DNA from: Diphasiastrum complanatum
Lineage: Eukaryota > Streptophyta > Lycopodiopsida > Lycopodiales > Lycopodiaceae
NCBI GenBank assembly: GCA_029204225.1
Contig: CM055092.1
Coordinates: forward strand, 72,488,308-72,552,307
Direction of reading: 5' to 3'
DNA length: 64,000 bases
Shown: positions 42,291 through 53,455 of the stretch, piece after piece
How the letters are laid out: every line of letters begins with the position of its first letter
Position numbering within the stretch: the stretch's first letter is position 1
The notes under the pieces: generated by a model
Told to the model about the DNA's origin: nothing
Seen by the model: the letters and a program-made list of their open reading frames with translations, nothing else
The model's database searches: none
Translations under genes and position numbers: made by a program

Positions 42291-44029
42291 CTCTACACAC
42301 ATCCGGAAGCTACCATCCTTTTTCCTGACAAGTAAAATAGGAGAGCCGAAAGGTGAATAACTAGGACGGATGTACCCCAGCTTGAGATACTCCTCCAACA
42401 TCTTTCTGACTTCCTCTTCCTCTTTTAGGCTCATCCTATAAGGAGGCCTGCATACCGGACTTGCCCTTGGAAAGAGCTCAATACGATGGTCAACGTTCCG
42501 ACTAGGCGGCAATCCCTCTGGCATATTACTAATAAGCACGTCTTTAAACTGAGTGCGGACGGACTTCTCCAATACACTTGCTGGGTCACATCTTGGCTGT
42601 AATGAAAATGCATGTGCAGTAGGGGATGCAAAATGAAGCTTCTTGTGGTTTGTTAGTGAGCGTGCTTATCTGATTATTATCAACATAAGAATCAAAATTG
42701 GAATCAACATTCACATAACACAACCAGAAATACTTAATCTCCATTCTCTTTATTTGCATACAGGTAACAAGAGGACCCTCAACAGCAGGTAACAAGAGGA
42801 CTCTCAACAGATGGTCTCTCCCCCTTTAAGACATGAGACATACCCTCATGCCCAACTTATACACATGTGACTTAAAATCTATAGCGGGCTGCTTACTTGC
42901 ATGCCACCGCTTACCAAGTACAATATCAGACTTAGCTAGTTTAGTAATTTCAAAATCTAACTTCTCGGTATACATCTGAATAGACAAAGATGCTTGAGAG
43001 ATTCTTTCATCCCAAACCTCTGTTCCCTTACCATCTGGCATCTCAACAGTATACCAGTAATCAGATGGAACAGTAGCTAAGCAAAACTTCCTCACCACGC
43101 GAGAATTGATAATATTATGCGAGGAACCGGTGTCAAATAAATCGAGCACGTCATGACCTTCCAGCTTCCCCCTCATGCGTATCAGTGCACTATAAGGAAA
43201 CTGATAAGCTTCACGTGCCTTGGTGGACAAATAACTTCCGCACCGAAATAGTCATGACACGACGAGTGTCCTCATCATCACTTACCAACAAGTCATCCAA
43301 AATTTTCTCATCCTTGCCCTCATCTTGACGTTGCATGACATGGAGCTTCTTGCCCGTACGTTGAGGACAATCCTTGAAAAGATGCTTGCCAAGACAGAAA
43401 AAGCATAATCCGTCTTTCTTGGCCTTTTCCTTTTGCTCAGGACTGAGGGGAGACTTGTCGTAAGCACGACGAGCCATAGGAGATCCCGCCTTGCGCTTCA
43501 AAGTCTGCTGCATCTGGATAGGATCCTTCTGCGAAAAGCCTTTCTGACTGGCTTGGCCAGACCTTTGCGAACCCTTCTTTTGAGGCCAGCTTGGCGCTCC
43601 AGATTCAGCCTTGGTGCGCACATTAGCCTCAAAGTTGAGAGCTGTAGCAACTGCCTCTTCTAAGGTTTTGCACCCTTCATTAAGCACTAAAGGCCTCAAC
43701 TCTTCACGAAGGCCAAATATGAACTTGTGGACTACTAGCCACTTGGGAATCTCTTTTGGAATCTTGATAAGCATCTCACGATACCTATCAGCATATTCCT
43801 GCACCATGTACTGTCTCTGACGATGCAAAAGCCAAGCATCTGTCGCACGCACATGCTCATGTGGAGGAATGAACTGAGCTCTAAAAGCTCGCTTGAACTC
43901 AAGCCAGGTGGATGGAGCTTGATTAGACTTCAACAATTTGCGCCACCACCTGTCAGCAAAATTAGTGAAATGGTAAGCAGCTTTGTGGACCCGCCAACCC
44001 TCATTAGTTAGGGACCATTTCAAATCAAA
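42291..44029 (-). mobile_element. Family-1 chromovirus fragment H (gag to RT), inverted and fused to I
   Basis: On the minus strand from 44029: capsid-like region (RAFRAQFIPPHEHV), zinc knuckle CFFCLGKHLFKDC, protease (LFDTGSSHNI, IVLGKRWHASK), linker and RT start ([12 protein letters not shown]), ending at 42291. Both ends are internal to the element and no LTR is present. At the protease/RT joint the frame reads through (VTCMQIKRMEIKYFWLCYVN), unlike B and C, which lack about 10 bases there. Other frame breaks occur near 43220 and 42820. Confidence 0.88.
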
Positions 44030-45756
44030 AACAAGAAAGACAATTGGGGGGGGAGGAGGTGCAACTCATGGACCAGCACCTTAATAGCTGACACACTCTA
44101 TGACCAAAAACAATGAACACATTCCTGCAGCTGTCTGTTCAACGTTAAAGAAAACACAATTGTCCTCTTGAACTGAAGGCCAATATGTATGGTGCATGGT
44201 CATGTTATAAGCAGCTGCCCTATGCGCACAGATGACTGTGCTGTACCCCATGTGATTGACATTACAGATCTGCCACTGTACGTATATGATGACGACACTG
44301 GCGGAGATGCATGTTCCATGTTGATGAGTCTCTTGTAAGCATTTCATTATTGCAACTATTTAGGTAAAGATGAAACCCAACCGCAGAGTTCCTTGCTTGG
44401 ATGGAACCTCAAGCTATGTATGTTTTTGATACGTTTAAGACAATAATTGGAATTCAGTTAGAAGTTGGAGGGTAACATTTTGCTTCCTTTCTAGTTTCTG
44501 TTTTGCTATCTATGTCATTGTAGTTCTTGTTTGTAGCATAAAGCTAACTGTGATGAATCAATAGCTTTGTTTGTTTTTGTTTCATCTTGCTTTTGGTTTT
44601 ATGACTTGTTCTTACAGGTTATTTATCTTCTAATCAGCCTGCGTTTAGCCAATAGAATAGAAACATTTTGGACACAAGACAGCAAAAAATGCTTGGGTTC
44701 TTTACTAGACCATTGGTGACACTCGATGGCTATCTTTTCAGTTTCTTTGTGCTGGTGGTTTGGCAATTTTCACTCGACGAGTTGTGTTATGTGTTCAAAG
44801 CATTCTTCAATGGCATTGTTAACTTTATGATAAATTGTGAATCTGATATAAGCAAATCTTTTGCTTAATCCAATTTTAGGAAGATGTATACCTGTTTGCA
44901 CATGCTATTCAACTAGCTTACTAAGTATAACTGCAAATATAATCTACTCCTAGAGATTAGCTGCTATTTGTGTATTATTAATGGAGCATTCAAGTTGAGG
45001 TATCACTACCAGGCAAAGTGAAACTGTCGGATTATACCTGCAAGTTTATCAGTAGACAAATCCTCCATAAGTAGCTCATAATCTTGAACAATGAAAGCTT
45101 GAAATTGTCCAATTCTAATGGACAGGTTTGTAGTTGGTCTCATCGATATATAGATCAAATTCAATTATCATGCATGGTTATTATCTTTGTGAATGGTTTA
45201 TTGAGTTGTAGTAGAAGGTAATACTACCCACAGTTCCTCGTTAAAGTGCAAAGTCAATACTGACTCGAGCAATATCATGCTTGCAGCTTTATGTTGATAT
45301 GAATCACCTATCATATAAACAAGATGCTTGCCATGAATTTTAGGATACTTCAAAATATCACTTATTCCAAGTGGGCAGGCAAGAACTGGGAGAGGATTCT
45401 GTCTGTCATGTTTAAAACCATACACACTAGCATTGAATGACGTTTGAATAAAGAGAAGTTGACAAAAGTTTGACTCTCTTTAACTAATTTCAAGAATTGA
45501 CTCTATAGTGGAGAAAATGACGGAAGTTTTGCTATATATACTAAGTTATCGCATATACTAAGTACTGGCTGACTCCACTTCTTGAAGTTCTGACGCACAT
45601 ATTGGCTCTAAAAGCACATATCAGTACTAGCCTCTAGGTATGGCACGTACTATGATATTGTTGGATTCACTCCTTGAAATTCTGATGCACATATCAATAC
45701 TGCAAACAAAATGATTGACAGGGATTTGGATTCACTTTCAGACTTTTTTGCAACAG
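44030..45756. other. Intron sequence, nothing recognised
   Basis: Unassigned AT-rich sequence between the H fragment and exon 2, with a short G-run (44045-44052). The last bases form the acceptor (TTTTTTGCAACAG) of intron 1. Confidence 0.5.
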
Positions 45757-45948
45757 GTGGCTTCTTTTAATGGCTGGCCAGTCTCAACAACTCACTGCAT
45801 TGTTGGTGCAATGGTGGGTTTTGGCTTGGTTTACGGAGGAGGAGGAGCTGTTTATTGGAAGTCCCTAGCACGAGTTGTATCGTCATGGATTATATCTCCT
45901 CTCATGGGAGCTCTTGGTGCTTTTGTTGTATACAAATGTATTAGAATG
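45757..45948 (+). CDS. PHT2;1: Chloroplast phosphate transporter PHT2;1-like, exon 2
   Basis: Sixty-four codons (residues 276-339): VASFNGWPVSTTHCIVGAMV followed by GFGLVYGGGGAVYW and ending VVYKCIRM. The STTHCIVG segment and the following glycine-rich helix are characteristic of PHT2/PiT transporters and lie directly after GTWLQ of exon 1 in homologues. The acceptor is CAACAG|GTGGCT and the donor ATG|GTAAAT, both phase 0. It is an isolated 192-bp exon between transposon-rich introns of 43 and 16.5 kb, so correct recognition depends on long-range splicing. Confidence 0.95.
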
Positions 45949-47209
45949 GTAAATTCTTGCCCTGGTGAATGAAGGATTTTTTTTCATATACTTTTTCTTT
46001 GCAGCTTTTGTGTCTATAAATGTGATCCGAGTCTACAATCCTTTCTACTAGCTGCTCCAAAAAATCACTTTTTTGTCTTTTATTGTGAAAACCTTGGGCA
46101 GGAATTGTCTATAAGCAAAATGAAGGTCTGAAGGTGTTTGCTTGAATATAAATGTTAACTCAGAATGGTTGCTTTGGGATGAGACTCAGTATTTCATTTC
46201 AGGGTCAATGAAAATGCCTTCCATCTTGAAGACATTATGTATCTACAGTCTTGAAGTTCTACGCTATAGAAACTTTGCCAGGTAATACATTCTTAACAAC
46301 ATTGAAATGCAGAGATTAGGAATTACCCTGTAAATTCTCCCCCTTCTTGCTTGTAGAATCGATCGAGTAGATCACAAGTCAGTGCTCTATTCATTCCAGA
46401 TACATGAATTTCAGGATAGTTACATGCAATACGCTGATTATTGGCAATGGATGTGTACTAGCATCCATGGCAGGCCTTTTTGTAAATGTGACAGCTAAGG
46501 TTGACTGAATACAGCCTAGCATTCATGGTAGCCCTCACTGGAAAATAGCTGAAAGCTAATGTGGTTTGCTGTGCACATGCCTATATAAGGTTCGAATTCC
46601 CTATCATGATTATTGACAAGCATAAAGTTTGCCTTAAAAGGACTTAGCAAATGGGAAAAGTGCTACTGGAAGCCTAGGGTCCAAGATGCCATATTACCAA
46701 GAGGACATAACTCAGGTTATTCTAGAGGAAAGCAGCAAATATACAAAATGCTTCTATGATTATTAACCAATCAGTCTTTTTTTTGAAAGGCCATAGTTTC
46801 CAGTCGGCTCAAATTAATAAAAAAATGCGAAAAAGCACAGAATACTGAAAACGCTATAATTCTGAATAGAAATTGCTAGTACTAGTTTTCTATTGTTACA
46901 ACATAGCCTAACGGATTTGAAAATAAAAGATGATTCAAATATATTATTCCACCATAGAACCCACGGTTCTCAGAACTGTGGGTTCTGAGAACCGTGGGAT
47001 GAACCGTAGTATGGTTCCTCTATTTAATTAGTCAATTAATTTATCACCCATTTCCCCCCAAAACCCCTCCCAAGGCATTTTTGGTCCTCATTTCACAGAT
47101 TTCGGGTATTTTTTTGGCTACTGTACTTTGTTTGCTATTGTAAGCTATTGTACTAATCTGTACCCACTCCCTAATTTTTTTGGCATTTTTTTGGGCTATG
47201 TTTGGGGCT
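45949..47209. other. Intron sequence before element G, with a perfect hairpin
   Basis: No gene. At 46960-46975 and 46983-46998 a perfect 16-base inverted repeat (CCCACGGTTCTCAGAA / TTCTGAGAACCGTGGG, 7-base loop) would form a strong hairpin; part of it recurs at GGATGAACCGTAG. It could be the core of a tiny MITE. Confidence 0.6.
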
Positions 47210-47540
47210 AAGGAAGCGGATGGCGGACGCGGACGCGGCAGGGGTGCGTCCGCGTCCGGACGCGTCCAATTTTTTTCAAATTTTTATTTTTTCAAAAAAA
47301 AAAAAAAATACAGGCACCTGGCTACACTGCCCCCCATCCCAAAAGCAAAATAAAAACAATTTATGGCCCATGTTTTTCCCCCGGAATTAATTATCAGAGG
47401 GTGCATGTTACCCACCTGCCCCCTCCTGTTAAAAAATAGGAAAATAGTACCGAAAAAATTTCCAAAAAAATTTGCAAAAATATTTGCAACAGACCTAACC
47501 ACTGGGCCATGCCTCTCATAACCTCAGTATTACTAAACAA
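47210..47540 (+). repeat. Left terminal inverted repeat of element G
   Basis: About 320 bp matching the reverse of 60905-61189. It begins with AAGGAAGCGGA, then GC-rich GGACGCG palindromes (CGCGTCCGGACGCGTCC), an A-run, and ends around CCATGCCTCTCATAACCTCAG. Related blocks stand alone at 6840-7150 and 29810-30310. Confidence 0.75.
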
Positions 47541-48900
47541 CCATGGCCAGTGAGCAGTTCATAAATTATTACGAACCTTCATTGGGAACTAAGCTCCAAA
47601 AAAGCGGCAAAGAAAGATCTGAGAGTGGTTTCGAGTGAAGGTTTGGATGGCAAACATATTACTGCCCCAAGGTTTAGAAGTGAATGCTCGCCAGAGGATT
47701 GGGGAAAGGTGAACGTTCACCAGAAGAGTGACAAGCTCTCAGGAGCAGAAGTCTCTGGGGAAAATTAGGGCTCACCAGAAGAGTGACAAGCTCTACACTA
47801 CTATGACTCGGTTTAGGGGATCGGTTTCTTCCCGGATGAACTTCAATAGCTTACTAATTAGTTATGGCACTACTCCAACTTGCTACAATACAATGTCGAA
47901 ATTTTGTGTACCAGCACGGGGGCTCCAAAACATCTCCTAGTTTTCAGGTCCCGATCGAACAAAGTGTCCCTGAAGCCCTGTTTAACGTCGAACTTCGGAC
48001 GGACGATGCGGCCCGACCGTCGATCGTTTCCTCGTCCTGTTTGTTCCCACAGGTTCATATCGAGGTTGTCCACTGGCCGAAAGAGAAGGCACCCAAAAAG
48101 ATCCCGTTTGGAGAAATGAGGCCGTCAGACGGAGAGTTGCAAAACCAGTCCATTTCGCGTGACCTAATTGCGCTTCTCTCCAGTCGAAGGGCCATTTTGA
48201 CTGAACGATACCTGAATCGAGCCAGGCTCGATCTCTTGGGTTCGTATCGGGATCACGAACCTGTGGACTGTATTCCTGGACCGATGATGCGTTCTACACA
48301 GTACCATGGCCTATGTGATGAGATAGATTTAGGATCGACGTCACGTGGGCAACTAGTCGGAGCATGTCCTGGTAGATGTCCGCCGACACAACGAACGGAA
48401 GCTAGAAGGAGGATTTCACGAGAGCCAGCGAGAGATAATGGGGCGACTACCGGAGCTGCAGCTACGTGCCCTCATAGTCCTCGGACCTGCTCCCCCCTGA
48501 CCGAGCTAGCGTGGGCGAGGAAACGCAACGGATTGGAATTAACTTCACCACAGAACAACTTCCCATGGTTCGGGACAGGGTCCCTCGTCGTCGGGCCAGC
48601 CAGTAGGTCTTCTGGTTCCTGGTAGTGAACGACACAGTTATGATGACCATCCACTCCAATGGTGACCATTCACTCCCTGTAGTGCTTGGAGAAATGGGAC
48701 CGTCGGACGGATAGCTGCAGAACTAGTCCATTTGGATTGACCTAATTGCATTTCTAACCCGTCGAACGGCCATTTTGACCGGACGATGCCCGAATCGAGC
48801 CAGGCTCGGTCCTCTGAGTACGTACCCGCTTCACGAACCAGTGGACTGTATTCCTGGACCATTGATACATTCTACGCAGGTTTAAGTGTATGCTGCGAAA
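47541..48900 (+). other. Left subterminal region of element G with internal direct repeat
   Basis: It has repeats of CACCAGAAGAGTGACAAGCTC (47723-47745 and 47770-47792). It also holds a roughly 200-bp direct repeat: 48108-48305 and 48690-48885 share GGAGAAATG-GNCCGTC, CCATTTNGNNTGACCTAATT, GAATCGAGCCAGGCTCG and GTGGACTGTATTCCTGGACC. The segment 48280-48620 is inverted relative to 60335-60690. A 250-codon open frame (47864-48625) is partly shared with the right arm in another frame, and the motif DVRRHNER occurs near 48385. No protein family is recognised. Confidence 0.55.
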
Positions 48901-49037
48901 GTGCAGCTTTGATGTTGAATCTGCACATACTTGTGGTGCAATGCCTACGACACAGTGAGGACGTGGGTGGGGTTGATGATGTTTATGTTAAATGGTTGAA
49001 CATGATGCATATGTTTTTAATGAGATGCAGATGTGCT

Positions 49038-49040
<3 letters not shown>

Positions 49041-49129
<89 letters not shown>
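49041..49129 (+). repeat. (CT)n microsatellite, about 44 units
   Basis: Uninterrupted CT run of about 89 bases between ATGTGCTGGT and CATCTTGC, downstream (in transposase sense) of the transposase tail. Confidence 0.95.
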
Positions 49130-49132
<3 letters not shown>

Positions 49133-49322
49133 TTGCACGGAGCAAGCCATTTTTGACTAACCATTCAAACTTCACGGAGCTAACCATTTGTAAGCAACCA
49201 CGATAAATTAGCCATGACACAAATAGACTGTAAAAAAATATATACATCTCATCTGATGCCATTGTACATGATGCTAAAATGTGTATCAGTATCTACAAGT
49301 CTGCGCTAAACAAATCATCCCT

Positions 49323-49888
49323 CTACGTGCCAGATGCATCTGTAGGGGTGTCAAACACAAAGTCTGGAGGCATCTGGGACTCCTCTAGGTCTGGGCCAAC
49401 GCCTGCCAAGAGACGACTAGAAAAATCATCGGTGCGTCCCCTCTTGGCTGGCCTGCCTCTGGGTCTGCCGGAAGGAACCCTCTGTGGTACACTCCTGCCT
49501 GGGGGTCTCCCTCTGCCACAGGGGGGTCTCTGGGAGGAACTGCCTGCCTGTGATGCTCTGAGTCGTCTCTGCGCTATCTGTCTCTGGGCAGCAGCCTCTG
49601 TCTCCCTCGCAAACTTTGACCAACCATCATCTGAAAGGGGGCGTGATGCGGGGGTACTGGGTGGGGCACGTGACAATCCCCTGCTAGGTCGACCGTCTCG
49701 TCTGAATCATATGTGGGCTCATCATCAGAGGAGGGCAATGGAACGTCAGCAGGGAGGGTGGTGGTCTCATCGGCATCGGCATCATCCTCAGGCTCACCCC
49801 GCAGAGCACGCCGAACAGCATCGTCCGGATCAACCTCTGGCTCATGATTTGCCGCTGCAACCAGGCACTCATCGGGATTGACCTGCAC
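49323..49888 (-). pseudogene. Transposase tail: acidic region and AT-hook-like motif
   Basis: Reads VDPDDAVRRALRGEPEDDAD then ETTTLPADVPLPSSDDEPTY (from about 49830) and, after a one-base shift near 49690, LSRAPPSTPASRPLSDDGWS through a Ser/Pro/Arg stretch to GRPRGRPAKRGRTDD and ends TPTDASGT near 49323. An AT-hook (core RGRP) binds the minor groove of AT-rich DNA, which fits a transposase acting on (AT)n-rich subterminal DNA. That functional link is inference. Confidence 0.6.
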
Positions 49889-52621
49889 AAGTCAATCATT
49901 CGTGAGAATAGCCGAAGCAACCGTGAGGGCATTAAACTGAATGTCTCAAACCAATACGAAAGCAAAACGACAGAGCAAGGAAATATACCTGCAGCAGTAG
50001 GGCGTGTGCGCCTCCTGCCCTCATGCTCTCCTTGATGCGTCGAACCACTATGGTGTTGGTGTTGCAGTACACCAGGTCATTGCACCGCTCAGTCGTCAGA
50101 CGGTTCCGCCTGTTCGTGTGAACAAGGCTGAACGCTGACCAGTTTCGCTCGCACACACAAGCAGAACAGTCCTGCATTAATTGGCAACAACTCAAGTGAG
50201 TACCGACCTTGTAGAGAAAATGCGAAAACTGGTTGGATGAATGAAATCAGACAACATACCTGTGAAAGGACTCGGAGCGCGAGCGTCCTCAAGTCTGGCT
50301 GCCCGGCGCCGTAGCTCTCCCACCATGATACAGGCAAGAGCCTGTTCTCTCAAACATGTGCAAGGTCCTCGCCGAACAGCCCCAGAGAGTGCCTGCAGTT
50401 GAGCAACGATATGCTTGAGTACACTTGAGCCCGCGCAGGGAAATTGAACGAACGACAACGTACGATAGATCAAGAGTTTACCTGTAACCGAGCCTCTGCA
50501 CCTCGAGCCTACTGCGGAACCTATTGTCGTGCTGAGGAGGCGGATGTATGCGAACCAGTCCGCACGCAGCTCTGTATCGTCGTACTGCCTCTCGCTCTGA
50601 AAAAGCGGATGCAGTATGTGGGCCACACTGTGAATGGGCCGGTGAACTCCCATCACCGCTGCCACAAGCGCCTGATAGGCTCCAACTTGTGGACCAAACC
50701 ACGAGGAGGCAACAGTTACATACCATCGTGTTGCAGCAGCAAGACGATACAGAGTGCGAAATGGAAGTAAGGATGGTGAGACGGAAAAAAGTTATACCTG
50801 GCAGGGTCCAGCTCGGAACGCTGGAGAGACTCGCCTATGCGGTCCATGAACAGGTAGATGAGGCCCATCGTGCACCCCTCGCGATCAACGAGCCTCAGAA
50901 CAGAGTAGATGGGGCGCATGATGTCCATCAACTGCTGCATATCACCCAGAAAGGCTCCATGAATAAGATGTCATGGAAGGCCAAGCCCTCTGGGGTCGTG
51001 GACAGGTCCATGGCGGTGAACTCTGCCGAAGTGGCCATGTGCCGCAATTCACCCTTGAGCTTGTGTAGCCGCTCAAGCATGATGAACTGGTAGGCGAAGC
51101 GGGTGCGAGCGGGCTTCTTCAAGTCGAGCCTGCATTGACAAACGGAATGAGAGGCACACATGAAACGAGCCAAAAAAAAAAGAGCACCTTGACGAGCCAA
51201 AAAGTAAGTGGCAGCTACCCTCGCAGAACCTTCGCATAGCAGTCAAATCACCTTCGAAACTCTCGCAGACCTCCTTGAGGTCTTAGAATTTTGTGAAGAA
51301 GGTGCCTGCCAAAATTTGGGTGGAATTGAGCAAGGGAAAGTGGATTTCACCTAATACGCACTCTAAATTCCGCTATATAAGGGCTGAATTCGAGTCATTT
51401 GTCACCTTTGCTAGCGAAGCTCTGCCGAAATTTACTCTGAAATTACCAAGTTCTCCGTTTGCAACCAAACTTCCTACCAGCTGTCATCTGATCATACTGA
51501 ACACCGATCTGCGCTCTGAACTACACTTCTTATCATCCAACACTCGTTATTCACAGTTTTCTGCCGTTTCCACACCCCTTTCCATTTTCCACCGTTTTTT
51601 CTATTTCTCCGTCCGCTAATCATCACTGCTAACATGGCCTCCTCATCCTCTGAAGACTCTGGCGCCAAACAAGTGATCCAGCGTGACATCCCCGAGGCCA
51701 CACAGATTTGGCCTCTATCCTCTGACGCTCTGATCCAACCTTTCACCTACAATCATGATGAATGTTAGTGTAGAGGAGTAGAGTTAAGGGAGAGTAGTGT
51801 TAGTGGTGAGTAGAGTTAAGGGAGAAAGTAGGAAACTAACTAAAAATAGCATCTATGCATAGTTAGGTACCTATCCAGTGATCTAACCCTTGTTGACAGG
51901 CGGGAGGACTATACTACGCGAGACCATCAACCCTACAAAGTCCACAACCGCAAGTGCCCTCGTGAGAATCTCACTAACCCAAGGCAGGCGCCCGATGGAA
52001 TGCAGGAGGAGGTCCAGTGAGTGTGCGGCACATGGAGTCCACACAATGGAGGGGTACTCTGCCATAAGAAGTTCCCCCATACCATGGCAGTTGGGCGCAT
52101 TGTCCGTCACAACCTTTTGCGATACGTTCACACGATCAATTCACAGCTTGGAAACACATTGCAATCAATGCAAAACTTTTGTATCAACATTAAGACGTAA
52201 ATGACCAAGCAACCAATGAAAGAAAATTTATCTGGACAACGCGCTGTGGCTCGACCTCCTCTATCGCTGCGCGGATGATGCTGTAAATGTACTCGGCCGA
52301 ATGCACTCTCCCTGCCTTGGAGGTGTCGATGCTGCGCAGGAACATGGAACCGTAACAACTAGAAACAATCGTGTTGATGAGCGGACGTCTACAACGATCA
52401 GTCCACCTATCAGCCATGATGGAACAGTCGTATCTATCCCAAGCCTCATGCAATGCGGCCAGTCTCTCTCTGATTGATGCAACCCGCTCTTGGAGCAAAG
52501 GGCCACGTAGTGCGTCGGCTGTGGGTGGTGTGTAGCTGGGCCCGCAGACTGCAACTTTCGAGATAGCCTCGGGCTCTGCGAGAGTTCTTATGAAGATTTG
52601 AATTTTTTTGGATTTTTTCAA
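49323..52621 (-). CDS. hAT-family transposase with DUF659 and hATC domains (element G)
   Basis: Minus-strand gene in several pieces. From 52590: ISKVAVCGPSYTPPTADALR then GPLL, and SIMADRWTDRCRRPLINTIV, the DUF659 start. At 52085-51900: KVVTDNAPNCHGMGELLMAE then IVWTPCAAHSLDLLLHSIG, the D..N and W..C..H block near the catalytic centre. At 51130-50820: LDLKKPARTRFAY and FHDILFMEPFW, then DREGCTMGLIYLFMDRIGES. At 50665: HRPIHSVAHILHPLF. At 50165-50050: SACVCERNWSAFSLVHTNRR then NRLTTER, the hATC dimerisation domain. The tail is acidic and ends with the AT-hook-like GRPRGRPAKRGR. Intron-like gaps separate the pieces and at least one frameshift lies in the tail near 49690. No BED zinc finger was found upstream, so the N-terminus is missing or lies in DNA I could not interpret. 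Transposition activity is uncertain. Confidence 0.75.
51360..51768 (+). other. Promoter-like sequence and short plus-strand first exon inside the transposase gene
   Basis: A TATA box in good context (CCGCTATATAAGGGCTG, about 51371-51387) is followed by a C/T-rich leader and, 250 bp on, by ATG 51634 in a favourable setting (AACATGGCC). The frame encodes MASSSSEDSGAKQVIQRDIP and ends at TAG 51766-51768, but a GTTAGT just before the stop (51764) could be a splice donor. It runs opposite to the transposase and lies in the gap between two transposase pieces. I do not recognise the peptide. It could be a second transposon gene's first exon or captured host promoter and exon. Confidence 0.4.
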
Positions 52622-53204
52622 GGGTTTTTTGAATTTTTTATGATTTTTCTCTGGTTTTCACAATCTGCTTGAACTAACTCTCGCAGGCTTCTATGCAGGT
52701 TTGGGACAGTACCCTGGAGCTGCTGCCAGTCATGCAAGGGTTAATTCTCACTGATTCTGGAGACATAAAAATCTGATGAGATTTTGGGCTCTTTTTCCCT
52801 CCAAAATGCAGATTGGTGTGCTTTTTGGGTTTTTTGGCTGGTTGGTTTGGGTTTCAAGCCCTTAGAGCCTGTTCAGGGCCTCCTCTACCCTCTCAAACCA
52901 AGGCCCAAGTCAAGTTTATTTTATTTACAACTTTACTTGCGTGCTCATTGGGCCATGGGCTTATGCGCACAGGATGCCATGCCCTCGCAACGCATTTTAT
53001 TGAATGATTTTATTTATTTACACTTTGTTGGGAATACCCCCAACAGACTTCGTCACACGCAAGCGCCGCATGACTGCCCTTTTCCGCACACTCAACAGGT
53101 AAGATGCTACTTATTTTTTGGCTCGTTCAAGATGCTTCTTTTTTTTCGCTCATTCCATGTGTGCCTCTCATTCCGTTTGTCAATGCTCAGGCTCGACTTG
53201 AAGA

Positions 53205-53455
53205 AGCCCGCTCGCACCCGCTTCGCCATGGACCTGTCCACGACCCCAGAGGGCTTGGCCTTCCACGACATCCTCTCCATGGAGCCTTTTTGGGTGGATA
53301 TGCAGCAGCTGATGGACGTCATGCGCCCCATCTACTATGTTCTGAGGCTCATTGATCGCGAGGGGTGCACGATGGGCCTCATATACGAGTTCATGGACCG
53401 CATAGGCGAGTCTCTCCAGCATTCTGAGCTGGACCGGGCCAGGTATAACGTTTTC
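53205..53455 (+). pseudogene. Inverted partial copy of the transposase gene
   Basis: The + strand encodes LDLKKPARTRFAMDLSTTPE, FHDILSMEPFWVDMQQLMDV and DREGCTMGLIYEFMDRIGES, an inverted copy of the transposase piece at 50820-51130. About 85 bp present in the original (between RTRF and MDLSTT) are missing, and the preceding intron (GTAAGATGC ... CAATGCTCAG) is retained, so the copy arose at DNA level and not from mRNA. Confidence 0.8.

Larger units (their letters stand above)
2294..45756 (+). other. Intron 1 of the phosphate transporter gene (43,463 bp)
   Basis: Donor CAA|GTGAGG at 2293/2294 and acceptor CAACAG|GTGGCT at 45756/45757 join WLQ to VASFNGWPVSTTH, the continuous order in PHT2 proteins, with phase 0 kept. 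The intron contains at least six Ty3/Gypsy pieces, several hAT-type pieces and a MITE. At least 24 kb of it is recognisable chromovirus sequence, on both strands. Nothing supports a second host gene inside it. Confidence 0.9.

Noticed and set aside
49279-49881. 200-codon plus-strand frame opposite the transposase tail
   Set aside because: The minus strand carries the acidic region and AT-hook text continuing from the hATC domain, so the plus frame is a shadow.
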